This document shows positions 36,542 to 48,497 of a stretch of DNA of 64,000 nt, piece after piece. Made by a program: the position numbers and the translations under genes. This stretch comes from Aquila chrysaetos chrysaetos (taxonomy: Eukaryota; Chordata; Aves; Accipitriformes; Accipitridae): positions 25,078,001 through 25,142,000 of the forward strand of contig NC_044018.1 of assembly GCF_900496995.4 (NCBI RefSeq), written 5' to 3'. How positions within the stretch are numbered: position 1 is the first letter of the stretch; each line of letters begins with the position of its first letter. The notes beneath the pieces were generated by a model. It had not been told where the DNA came from, did not search any database, and saw nothing but the letters and a program-made list of their open reading frames with translations.

Positions 36542-39500
36542 GTCATTCAGACCTATCAGATCTTACAGATATATACATAATTTAATACCTGAATTCTGAT
36601 ATCTGCATAATCCAGGGGCCTCTTGAAATGAAAATTTCACAATAAAATATAATAATAACAATTAACAATAAAAGATTTTAACTGAAAGCTAAAGTATATT
36701 CCAAGTGAAAAGCCATTTTGGTATGGTAGAAGAATGTTCGGTAAAAATACGTATCTATGAGACAAAGGTATGTTTAACTTTGATTTTCAGGGAGTGAAGG
36801 GTCTTGTTTTACCTTTGTGTATGTGTGTGCCAGTAACATTAATGTGCTGCTTTGATTTGGCCTCAGTTTAGAATTACATTTTGTCAATGTCTCTGCTCAT
36901 GTTATTTTAGCTCAGAATGTTTGTGACCTTTCCTTTAGATTTCTCAGTTTGTAACCACATACATCCGTTGTAACAGCTTTTCTGTAGTGCCTTCAAATTA
37001 TATCTCATCTACTACTATGAGATCCTCTGCAAATTGATAATAGATGATGGAAATGTTTTTCCATTATCAGAAAGTAGTTCTACATATTTTCTTCAGGGTT
37101 TTATCCTCAGAAGCAGCTCTGGATATTACAGTCAGTTCTGTTAAATAAGACAGGACTTTCAAATCAGATCAGCCCATTTGTAGTCTACGTCTGAATGTTG
37201 GTACCCTTCTTTCCAGAAATCTGAAAGACCAATTTCTATTAAATTCACAAATGTCAATTTTCAGCTGCCTGAGGACAGCCACCTTGTGCTATTTTTGGCA
37301 CTGTGGAATATCACATCCAGCTTTCAGCTCCTTCCAGAAAGGTGTGAGTCTCATGTTTGTTCTGTGGCATATCTTCCAGGTCTGTGCAATCATCTTAGAT
37401 AGAGTAGGACATCTGAAAGGGTACTAGATATTTGTTCAGCTAGATGAATCAAGCTCTGACTGTGTTGGCTACACCTCCATTAGTTACAATGGAAGCCTAG
37501 ACACCTAGCAGAGATCCAGACAACTGTCTTGCAGACAACTCAAGTGGAATTTACTTTCAGATTAAAACACAGTAATGTAGGTGTCTACAAGTAGAAGCTT
37601 AAATTCGAGCTAAGTTTACAACGTCTTTTACAGATAATGGAGATTTAGGTCTCAATCAAGTTGCCTGCACACTAGATGACTGTCTAGTCTCATTTAAGAG
37701 CCTTTGGGTGCTGCCTTACCTCCAGCTGCTTCTTCAGAAAGGTATAACTGTCCAATAAGTCTTGTGACATTGCCCTGTAAAACTATATTCGATATCCTAG
37801 TATATCTCAAACGGTACCAGATGCCCATGTTAAGGCAGCTGAATCAAACCCGTAGACGTTGCTGTAAACGAAGATCAAAGAACTATTCAAGAGATCATAA
37901 AGCACACATTGAAGGCTTTCTGGACAAAAACTGACTGCTATAGTTAGCTGAACTGAATCTTAGCAATTATGTCACAAATACAAACCAAATGACTGTTCTT
38001 GCTATCTGCCACATCAAATACTTCACGTGCACAGATGTGTGCCGTATATTTTTAAAGGTAACTTGTTGATACCTCAGGCACAGAATATTTTACCTTGTAG
38101 AATTTTTCCCCTTGCAGATATAATCATATAGTTTTCTTTTACACAGTTATTCTGTTTAAGTTTGTGCAGAAATCTTTTTTTTTTTTTTTTTATACTGACC
38201 TCTGTACTGACCAACAATACACAGACAATTACAGTTTTATCCATGTGTCCTCTGTACACTGGAGTAATGAACCTACTAAGATCTTCTTACAGCCTTGACT
38301 TAAGGATACTTTCCTAGAGTCATGGCCTGGGTGATAATTTTGGTATATTTACTTTTTTGGCATAATCTGTTGAGAGCTTCCCTATCTCTATGAGATGCCT
38401 TTTTTATGACTGCCCTCTGTTCTTTTGCATGCACCCTCTTTTCAAGACCTTTTGTTCGTTTTAAACCCAAACAGGGTACACATACTTCCAGCTCCAGTGA
38501 AAATTCCATATATAGCCACAACCTTTTTCATGCTCATGCTGTGAAAGCTACAGCCTTCTTCCCTGTATTAGAATATCGACTCAGAATTTTTAGGTGAAAT
38601 GAGGTGAAATGTGTAATATCCAGTTCAGATAATATTCTGGTTTAGTGGGGTAACTCTTTTTCTGATCACAGTAAATCTAGAGCTTTAATGATTTATTTTA
38701 TGCCAAATGTGTTTTTCTTAAAGCAATGCTATTACCATTGCTTCTGGAAGCACATTGGCTTGTACACCCTTATCCAACCTGAAATTAGTGTCTGTTCTGT
38801 TTGTTTTTATGAGGATATAGTCATGCAAGGCAATGTTGCCCATTACTCCTCCAAAGAGTTCTGCTTAACTGGAACTGATATTGTCACTCCTTGCACATGC
38901 AGTTTGTCTTCTACTAATGCATAACCCTTCACAGTTTTGACTTTTTTTTTTTTTTTGGAAGGCATTGCCATATCCCGTTTTAGCAGACTGTCATTTGAGT
39001 TCTGTCATATGATATTCTACAGCAGTGTCTTTTATTCTCCCATATTGGACATTTTTGCACCCACAGCATCAGATCTTTGATCAAATAAGCTTAGCTATAA
39101 GACTATTTCATCTTAGCACAATCTTGAAAAAGTATTAATTTTAGGTAGTTCCCATTTCTGTAGATTTTTTCTTTTTCCTTTTTTCATTTTCTTTCCCACT
39201 GTGGTTTGGTCTCATATCAAGAGCTGAAAAACCTCCTAACTGTTTTTTCTTTCATTGAATAATAATTTTTTTCAGTAACTTGCATGTGATTTTTACATTC
39301 TTTTTGCACATTTTAGTTTCATCTGCATTGTCAGACTAATTCACTCTTGGGCTTTTTGAAAAGCCCTATTTTGCTAGTGAAGAGGATGTGAAAATTTATT
39401 AATTGTTAAAAAATAAAACTGAACTATAACTTCAAAAGTGACCCTAAGGTTAGTAGTTTAGGTGCCTAGCTTTCTGATATCTGTGTTATAGTGGGCAAAT

Positions 39501-39964
39501 CCCACTGTAGATGTCTTGTCCAAACTAGTTTTCTAGTCTTCCTTCATAGTGAAAGGAGAGTGCTCAGACTCTCCATAAGATAATTCAGTTTACCTGTGTT
39601 GGACCTTATTTTAGGATGAGTTTAACAACTCTCTGGTGTTGAATCACACTGATGTCCTCAGAAGTAAAGCCAAAATATGTTTAGAGGTCAAATTGTCAAA
39701 GAAATTTATATCCTTTGTCTTGCTAGTGTTGGTTTGGTACAGTATTGCATATGGTAACAACATTTAAAATGTATGCAACATAACCACTTTCAAGTGCTGT
39801 ATAGGATAGGCTTACTCTACAAAATACTGTATGGTGTAGGTGTAAACTTAGTGCTTTCATAACTAAACAGTAAGATTGAGAAGTCTGTGACTGGCATGGA
39901 TGAGTGATTTAGGTTGCGTAAAGAATCACTGTCAAAGGTATTACCAAAACTGATTTTGATATGA
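36542..39964. other. Intergenic, no gene recognised
   Basis: AT-rich sequence with T runs at 38175-38191 and 38942-38956. Short ORFs show no motif. No mobile element was recognised. Confidence 0.55.
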
Positions 39965-40921
39965 TGCTGTAAAGTGCGACTTAACAAGGTTCGATGGCAA
40001 GGTTCACTCTATTCATTAGTGCATGGAAGAAACATACAAAGGAAAATTGAGTTAGAATTAATTTAAAATGATTTACACAGAGACCAGAGATGAAAAGGGT
40101 AAGGGAGACCCTTCCATTGAGTCACGAGGTTCAGAGGGGACCCCCTTACTTTCTAAACTCCTGATGAAGCTTAGGTGCAGCTATGTCCAAACTTAGTCTC
40201 AGACTTGGTCAACTGTTTATGTCTGATGGAATTAGACACATGGATTTCATTAGTATTAATTCAGCATGCTATCAGTCACTTACCGAGGATCTGTTGCGAA
40301 TAAGGGGTGTCTCCGCCTTGGGTAAGGAAGGATCTCTTAGTCTCTGGTAAGGACTCTCAAACCTTGAGAGGCATCCCTGCTCAAGGGGAGAGTCACCTGG
40401 CATGCAGTCTATGTGCAGTTCAGGGAGAACTCAAACTGGGCTCATACAATGATCCATTGTTTGTAAAAGGTCTCTCTGGCTTGAGGAGCAACCTTGAGAG
40501 GCATCCCAACTCAAGGGGAGATCACCACCACGCAGCCACGCTGCCTAGCAGGGAGAGCTCAAAGAAGACTCACTTAGGTTGTCATATTTATGGGACAAAG
40601 TGGTTGGCTTGTAGTCAAATTGCATACATTGGGAGAGGTATGCACGAGAGTCCTTGTGCCCACAACTTTCTCTGTTCCTTGATAAATGAGTCTTGGAAAA
40701 CCCACCCGCTATTCTTGTGTTAATCACATGACTGGTGTTCCAAGCTCATACTCATCGATGCTCACTGTGTCAGTCTGCTCTTTTGTGGATTTTCTAGAGG
40801 AGTTCTTGGCCCAGCTGTGGCTCAGGCTTTTACCTCCTTTGGAGCCTGTACCAAACTACTGTTAGTTTGGTTAAGGGGTCGAGTGCTTCCTTCACAGTGA
40901 CATAATTGGACAAGAACAGCA
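39965..40921 (-). mobile_element. Probable solo LTR of an avian ERV, degraded
   Basis: This block differs in composition from its AT-rich flanks. It is bounded by a short inverted repeat, TGCTGT at 39965 and ACAGCA ending at 40921. I recall the internal sequence (GGTAAGGGAGACCC, GAGTCACGAGGTTC, AGTCACTTACCGAGGATC) from an avian LTR family, without being sure of its name. On the minus strand an AATAAA-like signal seems decayed to AATGAA near 40012-40017, which would put the 3' end at low coordinates. No matching target-site duplication was seen, so the exact ends are tentative. A 130-bp module is duplicated inside it. The ORF at 40307-40723 is a by-product. Confidence 0.6.
40361..40526. repeat. 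Duplicated hairpin module inside the LTR
   Basis: ACCTTGAGAGGCATCC...CTCAAGGGGAG occurs at 40361-40390 and again at 40491-40520, a period of 130 bp. In each copy CCTTGAG can pair with CTCAAGG across an 11-base loop. The loops differ at two bases, while the stem arms are intact in both copies. Confidence 0.85.
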
Positions 40922-43900
40922 CCCGTCTTCATGCATAATTCCATATCTGTTGTCTGTAGGTGGAATTGTCTATCTCAGTGTCTGTAGCACAGTTGTAATT
41001 AGAGGTGTGTATGTCAGAGTTTTGAATGCTCTCATTCGAAATAAAGTACAACAAACCAACCAATCTCAGCATATTTGAAAAATACCAAACAGTTCTTTCA
41101 GTATTCCTAACCATTCTGAAAATAGAAGGAATGACAGAGGATTTCTGCAAAAGGAGAAGAGAAAATGGTTTTAACTAAGTAGAATATTTGGAAAATACAA
41201 GTTATTTGTATTTCACATTTGTTTGCAGCAGTTATTATACCTGCTTTGGGCAGCTGACTTGTTGAGAGTGAATTACTGAATTAAATTAAGTATCAGAGGA
41301 TCTGACTTCAGCAATGATTCTCAGTGGCAGATGTGACTCCAGAGTTACCGACTTCTTAATAGTTATGACATTACTCTTGGTTTGAAACTGAAAAGAGAAA
41401 AAAAAAAGGAGCTAGAATAGATCTGAATATCACAAAATATGTGCATAATATTTTCAAATCTTAATAAAGATGTAGGTTTCAACACCATAACATGAAGTGG
41501 TTTAAGGAAAAAAATCTGAAATAAACCTTACACACTGTATACTGTGATTATCAATACAAAACTTGAGTGTTTCATATTGATAAAGTGTGCTTTCGGAGAT
41601 GTCAGTGTTCTTTTGGAGATGATCCACCTGTATTGTTCACACAAGAACAGCTGTGCAGTAATAGTCAAAAGCTTTCTGAGATACATTAAATATTAGCTAA
41701 TCTGAGGATGTTTATCAATTAGCTAACATTATGGTGAGGGCTCAATCTCAGTTTGTACTGTTCTGATCTCTTAAAAAGTAGTCCAATAATATCCTGGAAA
41801 AACAATGTTGATCTATTTGCATTCTTGGTTAATTATCATGTACACTTGCACAGCAACAAAATTAACCATCAGAATGAGAAAATCTAACAATGTACATGAG
41901 CTGAAGATCTGCCAACAATCTTCCAGCAAATCTCAAACAGAATTCCAATGGCCAAAGTCTGTTTCATCAGGAAAGTCACACTTCAAAATTCCTTTTTTGT
42001 AAGATACCTTGACCACAAATGTGTTATACAATCAATATTGTGTGAAATTAGCAAGGTGCAATACTGGTATTGTTTGAACTCTTTTCCAAGCAAACCTGTG
42101 TAGTTTAATCATTCTTTAAAAAATCCTGGTTTAATAGACAGTTAGTTAGCAATATTGAAATGATCTGGTTTGGCTAACCCTGCATAAAAGGATCAGGTTC
42201 CTATTACTCTGCTACTTATTCTCATTCCCCAAATTAAGTTATGAATCGAAGTAAAACTGAGTAACTGAAAAACATCTCAGGCTGTGGCCTGGAATGGAGA
42301 ATGTACAGGGAGGAAAAACACAAATGAAATTACAATGCAACTTTATGTTTATCAGATAGTTTGCTGCCAGAACAAATTGACCAGAAATAGCATGTTGATC
42401 CTAATTCTCAGCTGGCTTGCCTCTGCCGACTTCCTAACAGGCAAGTGTAATACATATATTTACAGAGCAAATGCTGGAATGCACAAATATGAATTACACT
42501 CTGGCAGAAAATGAATTATAGCTGAAGAATCGACCTCTTTAGTGTGTAGCAGATTAAGAGAAAAAAAAAAAGAGCCATTTTAAACCATTTCTTAAAAAAA
42601 TGAATGTGCAATTTCTGTCAGGTTTACCTCTCTATTTACAAAACAAGGTGATGAGTACATGAAGACAACATAGAAACCAAGATGAAGACAACATATAAAG
42701 CAAAGCTGCTTCAAAATGGCAGGCTATTTTCTTTGGCTGTATTGCCATAATTTGTATTAGCTTCAGAGTTATATTAAAAGAAATTATTGATTAATTAATG
42801 TTATTTAAAACCCAGTAAATTTGAATTAGGTTCAAGTATTTAATGAACACCCATGTCAAAACATGAAAAACCAGCGATCAATATGATCAAAGACTGTAGG
42901 ATTGATAATTTACAAGTTTGTTCATGACCATAAGGCCTATGTGAATCTGGTTGCCAGGGGTGCTTGCCTCACTGCCAGACATGTGCTCCCAGGAGCATCT
43001 CTGAAAATAATAAGGAAGTGTGATAGTCATCAGTTAGCACAGCCACAATCCCAGGTCACTTTAGAAATTGTTTGCATTTGTGATTTACCCAGCTTGGTAA
43101 ATATCAAGTAGCTTAACTGAGGTCAGTGAAACAGTTTAGAAACTGTAAATTACTGCAACTGTTGTCTTAAACTTAGTTGGTGCTTTGGTTTGCTGCACTA
43201 ATAATTATTTTCAGAGACCTTTACTTCACTGTATTTAGTCATTGCTGGTGAACACAGTTCTACTGGCAGCTAGATACTCCTAATGTTGCCTACCAATATT
43301 ACACTCTTACTGCTGAAGTGTTTTTTAAACAAGTTACCTGCTTAACTTGAAGTACTTTTTATGCGTTAGTTCATTATAACACACATCTATAAATTTAGTC
43401 TGTATTTCCAGGATTTCAGCAAAGGATAACTATGCATTTTAAGAACTCACACAACAGAAATAAAGCTGTACAAAGAGACTACATTTGGGTAGCTAAGTCC
43501 AGAGTTACAGCAAGTCCACCTATGTTCATCCCTACACGGATCTTCTTCCACTACACTTCATTAAAGCATTGTTGAATATTCTATTTTTTATATTCTACTC
43601 AGGAGTGATTGAAGATGCATCATATGGAAATTTCTTAGTATTTTCTGTGCTGTTTAGCAAGTGTCTGTCCCCACATCACTTAAGAGAATGTAAGTGCATG
43701 TGCCAAATAAAGTCTGATGTTCAGGTCAGTGTTATGGTGTTTACAGAGACTGAAATCAGAAAGAACAACAGCAAAGCTGGTGCTTTAGACACAAAAATTA
43801 GGCATCATCATAAAACACTTTTACTCCAGAAAAAGTAAACAGAGCCACAGCACTTATTTTTATGCTGTTAATCTGGGAATATTGTTTATTTAGCTTTAGT

Positions 43901-46900
43901 TAGTACAAATCTGTTCTGCTGAAATGCTAAATCGAGGTTTACAGAAATGGCTGGGAAATTAGATGTCATTATCTTCAGGTCTTGCTCTTTCTGCTCTGCA
44001 AGTGCAACCATCTGCAAACAACAGCTCTCTAACAAAGACTCTGATGATGCACACAAACAAGATAGATTAAAAAGTTTGAATGAGTGGGTTCTAGTCTTTA
44101 CTCCCAGGGTAGATCATGAACTGTGTGATCTAATTTTAGTGTAAAGGAATCTTCAGACAGTGATGGCACAATGAGTCATCCAACCAAACCACCATGCCGT
44201 TGTCAGATAATATTGGTCTGCTTATTTAGGTATCATTAATTTTTTCAGTAGACATTGAATGCTAGAGCAATTGACATGTTTTCTCTGGGTCTATAACAAG
44301 CACAAACTTCTGTTTTTACTGCCCTGGTGTGGTAAAAGATCTTAGCAGTATTACTGTGCTGTGAATGATTAATAAGCTAGATACAAAAAAGGATATAGGT
44401 GCCACAAGTTTTTGCTTTATTGCATGCTGAACTTAGGTATGACAGACATTTCTCCCTCCCCAAGCCCAATAACCTAGTGTTTAGGCCACACAAAAAGGGA
44501 TAGACCAGGCTTAACACTCACCTGCAAGAGGATCTCAAGCACACAACTGTCACTGCTCCAAAGAAAGATGTACCACAAGGCAGGAAGGCTGCTTGGCTGG
44601 GGTATTGTCAGCTCTTACCGACCAGTAGCTGAACCAAAGATAAGGCATGCTCTGGCTACCCTGCTTCCCGCCCTAAGAACAATTCACTTTTTTTACCCAA
44701 TCACTATTTACTTAATTAAAAAAAAAAAAAAAAAAAATCCCTTCAGGCCATTCCTTAAAGAAAGGATTAGCTGCTATGGTGAAGCCTGTTCTAAGAGCTG
44801 TACCTAGATGGAGTTACTCAAAGGCCTTAAATGAAATGATGGAGTTTCTGCATCCCGGATGAAATTTGCACTGAAATAATTCCTAGCTGTTCAGCCATAG
44901 TAAAGATGAGGTGATCTGAAAATACAGAACTTTTGCATGTGAAGAGTAATTTAAAAAGAGAAGTATCTCTGCAATTCAAGGGTCTCCAGGTTGAAAACAG
45001 AACAGGATGGGAATTTTCAGGTGAATGGTTCACCTAAGCACCTAAATTTCATCATAATCCCACTTTGGGCCTAGTCTTCACTATTTTTATATATTCAAAG
45101 GTGTTTATAATGTATCTTATTAAACCAGACTAGAAACCATTCTGAGCACTGGACAGTAAAGAGACACTTCTAAAAACATTTAGGGTCCTTTCCACCATGG
45201 GACAACACTGGCACATGTCCATTATTAAACTGTCTCTTGTTCTCAATAATGTAATTATTTTTTATCCCCTTCTACAACATAATCACATGTACCAATATAA
45301 ATCTACCAACTGTGTATGTAATTAATTTTACAATATCTTTCAGTACTTCTCAGACACAGAGCACAAGTATCATTTATGACCATTGAATGATCCCCATGGA
45401 CTTGAAGTCTGGCCAGCATCCATACCTAAGGGCCCCTTTAGCCAGTCTTGGGGTCTTTGCAGACGCTAACCTCACCCTGCTTCATCTCTCCCATAGGTCT
45501 CTTGGACACTCAGTCTGTGCAGTAACTTGCCCACAGACCCCAGTCTCCTGCAGCTGCTGGCTCCCTGACTTCTAGGTCCTTCAGGTTTGTGCCTTCTCAC
45601 ACTACTGGTTCTTATCTTCCTTGCCACCTAGTCCAACATAAAGTCCTCTAGCACTCACACACCAGCTCAGAATAGAGAGCACACCCATGCCTGACATAAT
45701 TAGAAATAGGATGTAATAGGAATACAGGGTAGGCCGTGGTAATCAAGTGCAGGGCTCAGCTGCCTGTTTTCACTCAGCCAGCCCCTGGTATCCCATTTTC
45801 CTTCTATTTTCCCTGCACTTGTTCCTCTTCAGTCTATCTTGATCCCTCCTTTTCCCAACCTTCAGTCCTTCCCCTATACATCCAATAGTAATTTTCACAC
45901 ATTCTCCAAATTCTCTTCCCCTTGCATCCCATAATAAATTCTTTATCCACTTAGGCTTTAACCCCTTAAGTCTGCATGGCAGTCAGGAGAAAGAAACCTT
46001 GAGGCATCTTGGTGGGTTTCACACCAGGGACAATGGTCTAATTCTCCTCCTGTGGTCTTAGGAGCAGCCAATACAGTATGCTTCACATTCACATATTAGA
46101 TTACTATTGCTTCTCTGCTTAGTACTGTTCCTTGAAGCCTAGTGAATTGGTATGAGGCTTTATGCACAGGAAAGTTAGTTTCAAGATTTTTTTTGTCTTT
46201 TTCAGAAGAAGAAGAAGTTGAGCTTCTGTCTGCCATACTGGGTTGCCATGTTTAGGCTAGCACCATTGCAGGGAAGCTGTACTACTCGTAGTGAAAGAAA
46301 CAGGCAGTTGTGAAGACTGACCGGTTACAGATGCAGGGCTCTTCAACCTCATTGATCAAGCCATGCTCTGTAGTCCAATTAACATAATTTATTACTTTTT
46401 AGGTCCTTATACTTCTATTTGTGTCTTTCCTTGGACAAATATTTTCAATTCTTCATCTTTGGATACTATAGTTAAATTATATAAAATATTTTTGGGGTCC
46501 TTTTTTGAAGTAGCTGCCAATAAGGCTGACTTTAACAGCAGTAGGTTGACTGTTGTTTGCGTTGGCCTTTATTTGACATTGGATACTGTCTGAACAGGAT
46601 TACCTGCCAGGGTAAAAAACAGGTGCAGAATTTTGATTCTCTCTATTTTCACAAACACAGCGTCATCTCAGACTTTTTAAGTCGATATATTCAGTTGCAG
46701 AAGCACAGGATGCATAAGGACTTCTTTTTGACGTGAGGTGGAGTGGCAGAGACACCGCTTCTTTCTGCACTGTATCCTCTTCAAGTTCCCCAGGAATCTC
46801 TGCCTGTCTGAATGGATTTCAAGGCTCGATAGGGAAATAAGAGAGAAACCTCACAAGGAAACCTCCTCTTAGATACTTCACATAGTTCAGCATTGTGCAA

Positions 46901-47830
46901 CCCTAATTTATGTCATTGCTTTAATTAAAACTAAAATGATAAAGTGGCCATTGGTTGACTTTGGAAGAACATTATAGAGCAAACAGTTTCGAGAGGGCCA
47001 TATTCTGCTTTTTGTTACTCCAGCATACTTTTGATATGACTGTTCACTTACAGTCCACTAGGGAGGCAGTGCAAGTAACAAACATTTTAAGAGTTTGGCA
47101 ATTTGCTTCTCTAAACCAGGATTGTGTTTGTTAGATGTCCTGGAGAAACTGATGCCGTTTTGCTATGCAGGCTGAATAGGGATTGTTATTAAAATAGAGC
47201 AATAAAACTCTTGGTCAGATCTTGGACATCTCTCTGTGCAAACAATAGGTTTTTGTGCAATACCTAATCCACTCCATGAACTGATGTAAACTAATGTATA
47301 GAAATATACAGTGTGATAAGTCACACTTATCTAGGATCATTTACCAACCAACAGCAATGCAACACTGTGGTGTTAACAGAAGGAAGGGTCATTTGCAGAA
47401 CAAGACAAGGCAAAACAACTTAAGAAGTGTAACCAAATTATATGAAAACATAAAGAGGAAATTAATTGTCACCTTTTCCCTATGAGGCTGCCAAATATTC
47501 AACCTGATTTCTGACTTAGTTGACTCTTCAAAAATACTGATCAGGTATTCTTTAGTCTGCAATCCACTGTATATTCAAACTGCATATAGTACCATTAACT
47601 GTATGTTACCCTTCACATGATGGAGGCAAAGGTGGCAAGTAAAGCTGCTGTTACTGTTTTACTTAATCCTGCCATTTTAATAATTCTTAGCACTGTATAG
47701 GTTCAAAGCCAGGTAGATTTGTTCTTGACACATCTTCCTTGTAAGGTGTGTAAATACCACTATCCTGGTTTCACTGATGAGATACTTAAGAAGGATTCTG
47801 TGTCACCTAAAAGGCAGATTCTGATTTAAA

Positions 47831-47856
47831 CCCCCCCCCCCCCCCTTTTTTTTTAA
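47831..47856. repeat. C17T9 pyrimidine run
   Basis: Seventeen C followed directly by nine T. It is a composite homopolymer, likely to be length-variable and error-prone. Confidence 0.93.
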
Positions 47857-48460
47857 CATTGAGGGACATATCTTCTTGGTTCATAGTGTTAGAAGTTATG
47901 ACTGGGATCAGGATCTAACCCCTGAGTGATGTGAGCAGGGCTACACAGTAAGTCAGTGGTAAAGCTGATTCCCAGTCCTGACTCCCCTTCTGGCATTTGT
48001 CTTGTACTTGCTGATATTCGACAACAAACCGGTTTCGTTCCACAAATCTCACTGTCTAGCTGGCAAAATGTCTAAGTACAGTATCAGTACTTCCCTTTTA
48101 GCCCACACTGTATAATGAGTACTGGACCCTGAAAATGAAATAATTGGTGATGAGGTGCACCTTACAAGAAAACAGACATTTCCTTCAGATTTAACAAGCC
48201 ACTGAGTAGCTGCAGTAAACAAAAGCACAAGTGCAGCTGGCAAATGTGCATTGCTCTATAGTTTATTATAATGAAAAGGAACAGCACACGCAGCTGCTTT
48301 GGGTTGGAGGCTTTGTCCGTTAAAGCCTTTGGTACCTCAGCGAGTACCCAGCGGCACCATGGCGAGTCTGTCGTGCAGTAGCCTGCTTCTCTTCAGCATG
48401 CAAGGAAGCCTTGCTGCCTCGTGCACCTGTGCTCTGAGCAAGCCAAAAGAGGGGCAGACT

Positions 48461-48464
<4 letters not shown>

Positions 48465-48493
<29 letters not shown>
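48465..48493. repeat. A29 homopolymer
   Basis: Twenty-nine consecutive A, the longest homopolymer in the window. It directly follows about 185 bp of CpG-richer sequence and could be the tail of a retroposed transcript. No target-site duplication was established. Confidence 0.93.

Positions 48494-48497
<4 letters not shown>

Noticed and set aside
40307..40723. 138-codon ORF
   Set aside because: It lies wholly inside the LTR, spans the duplicated 130-bp module and has no domain.
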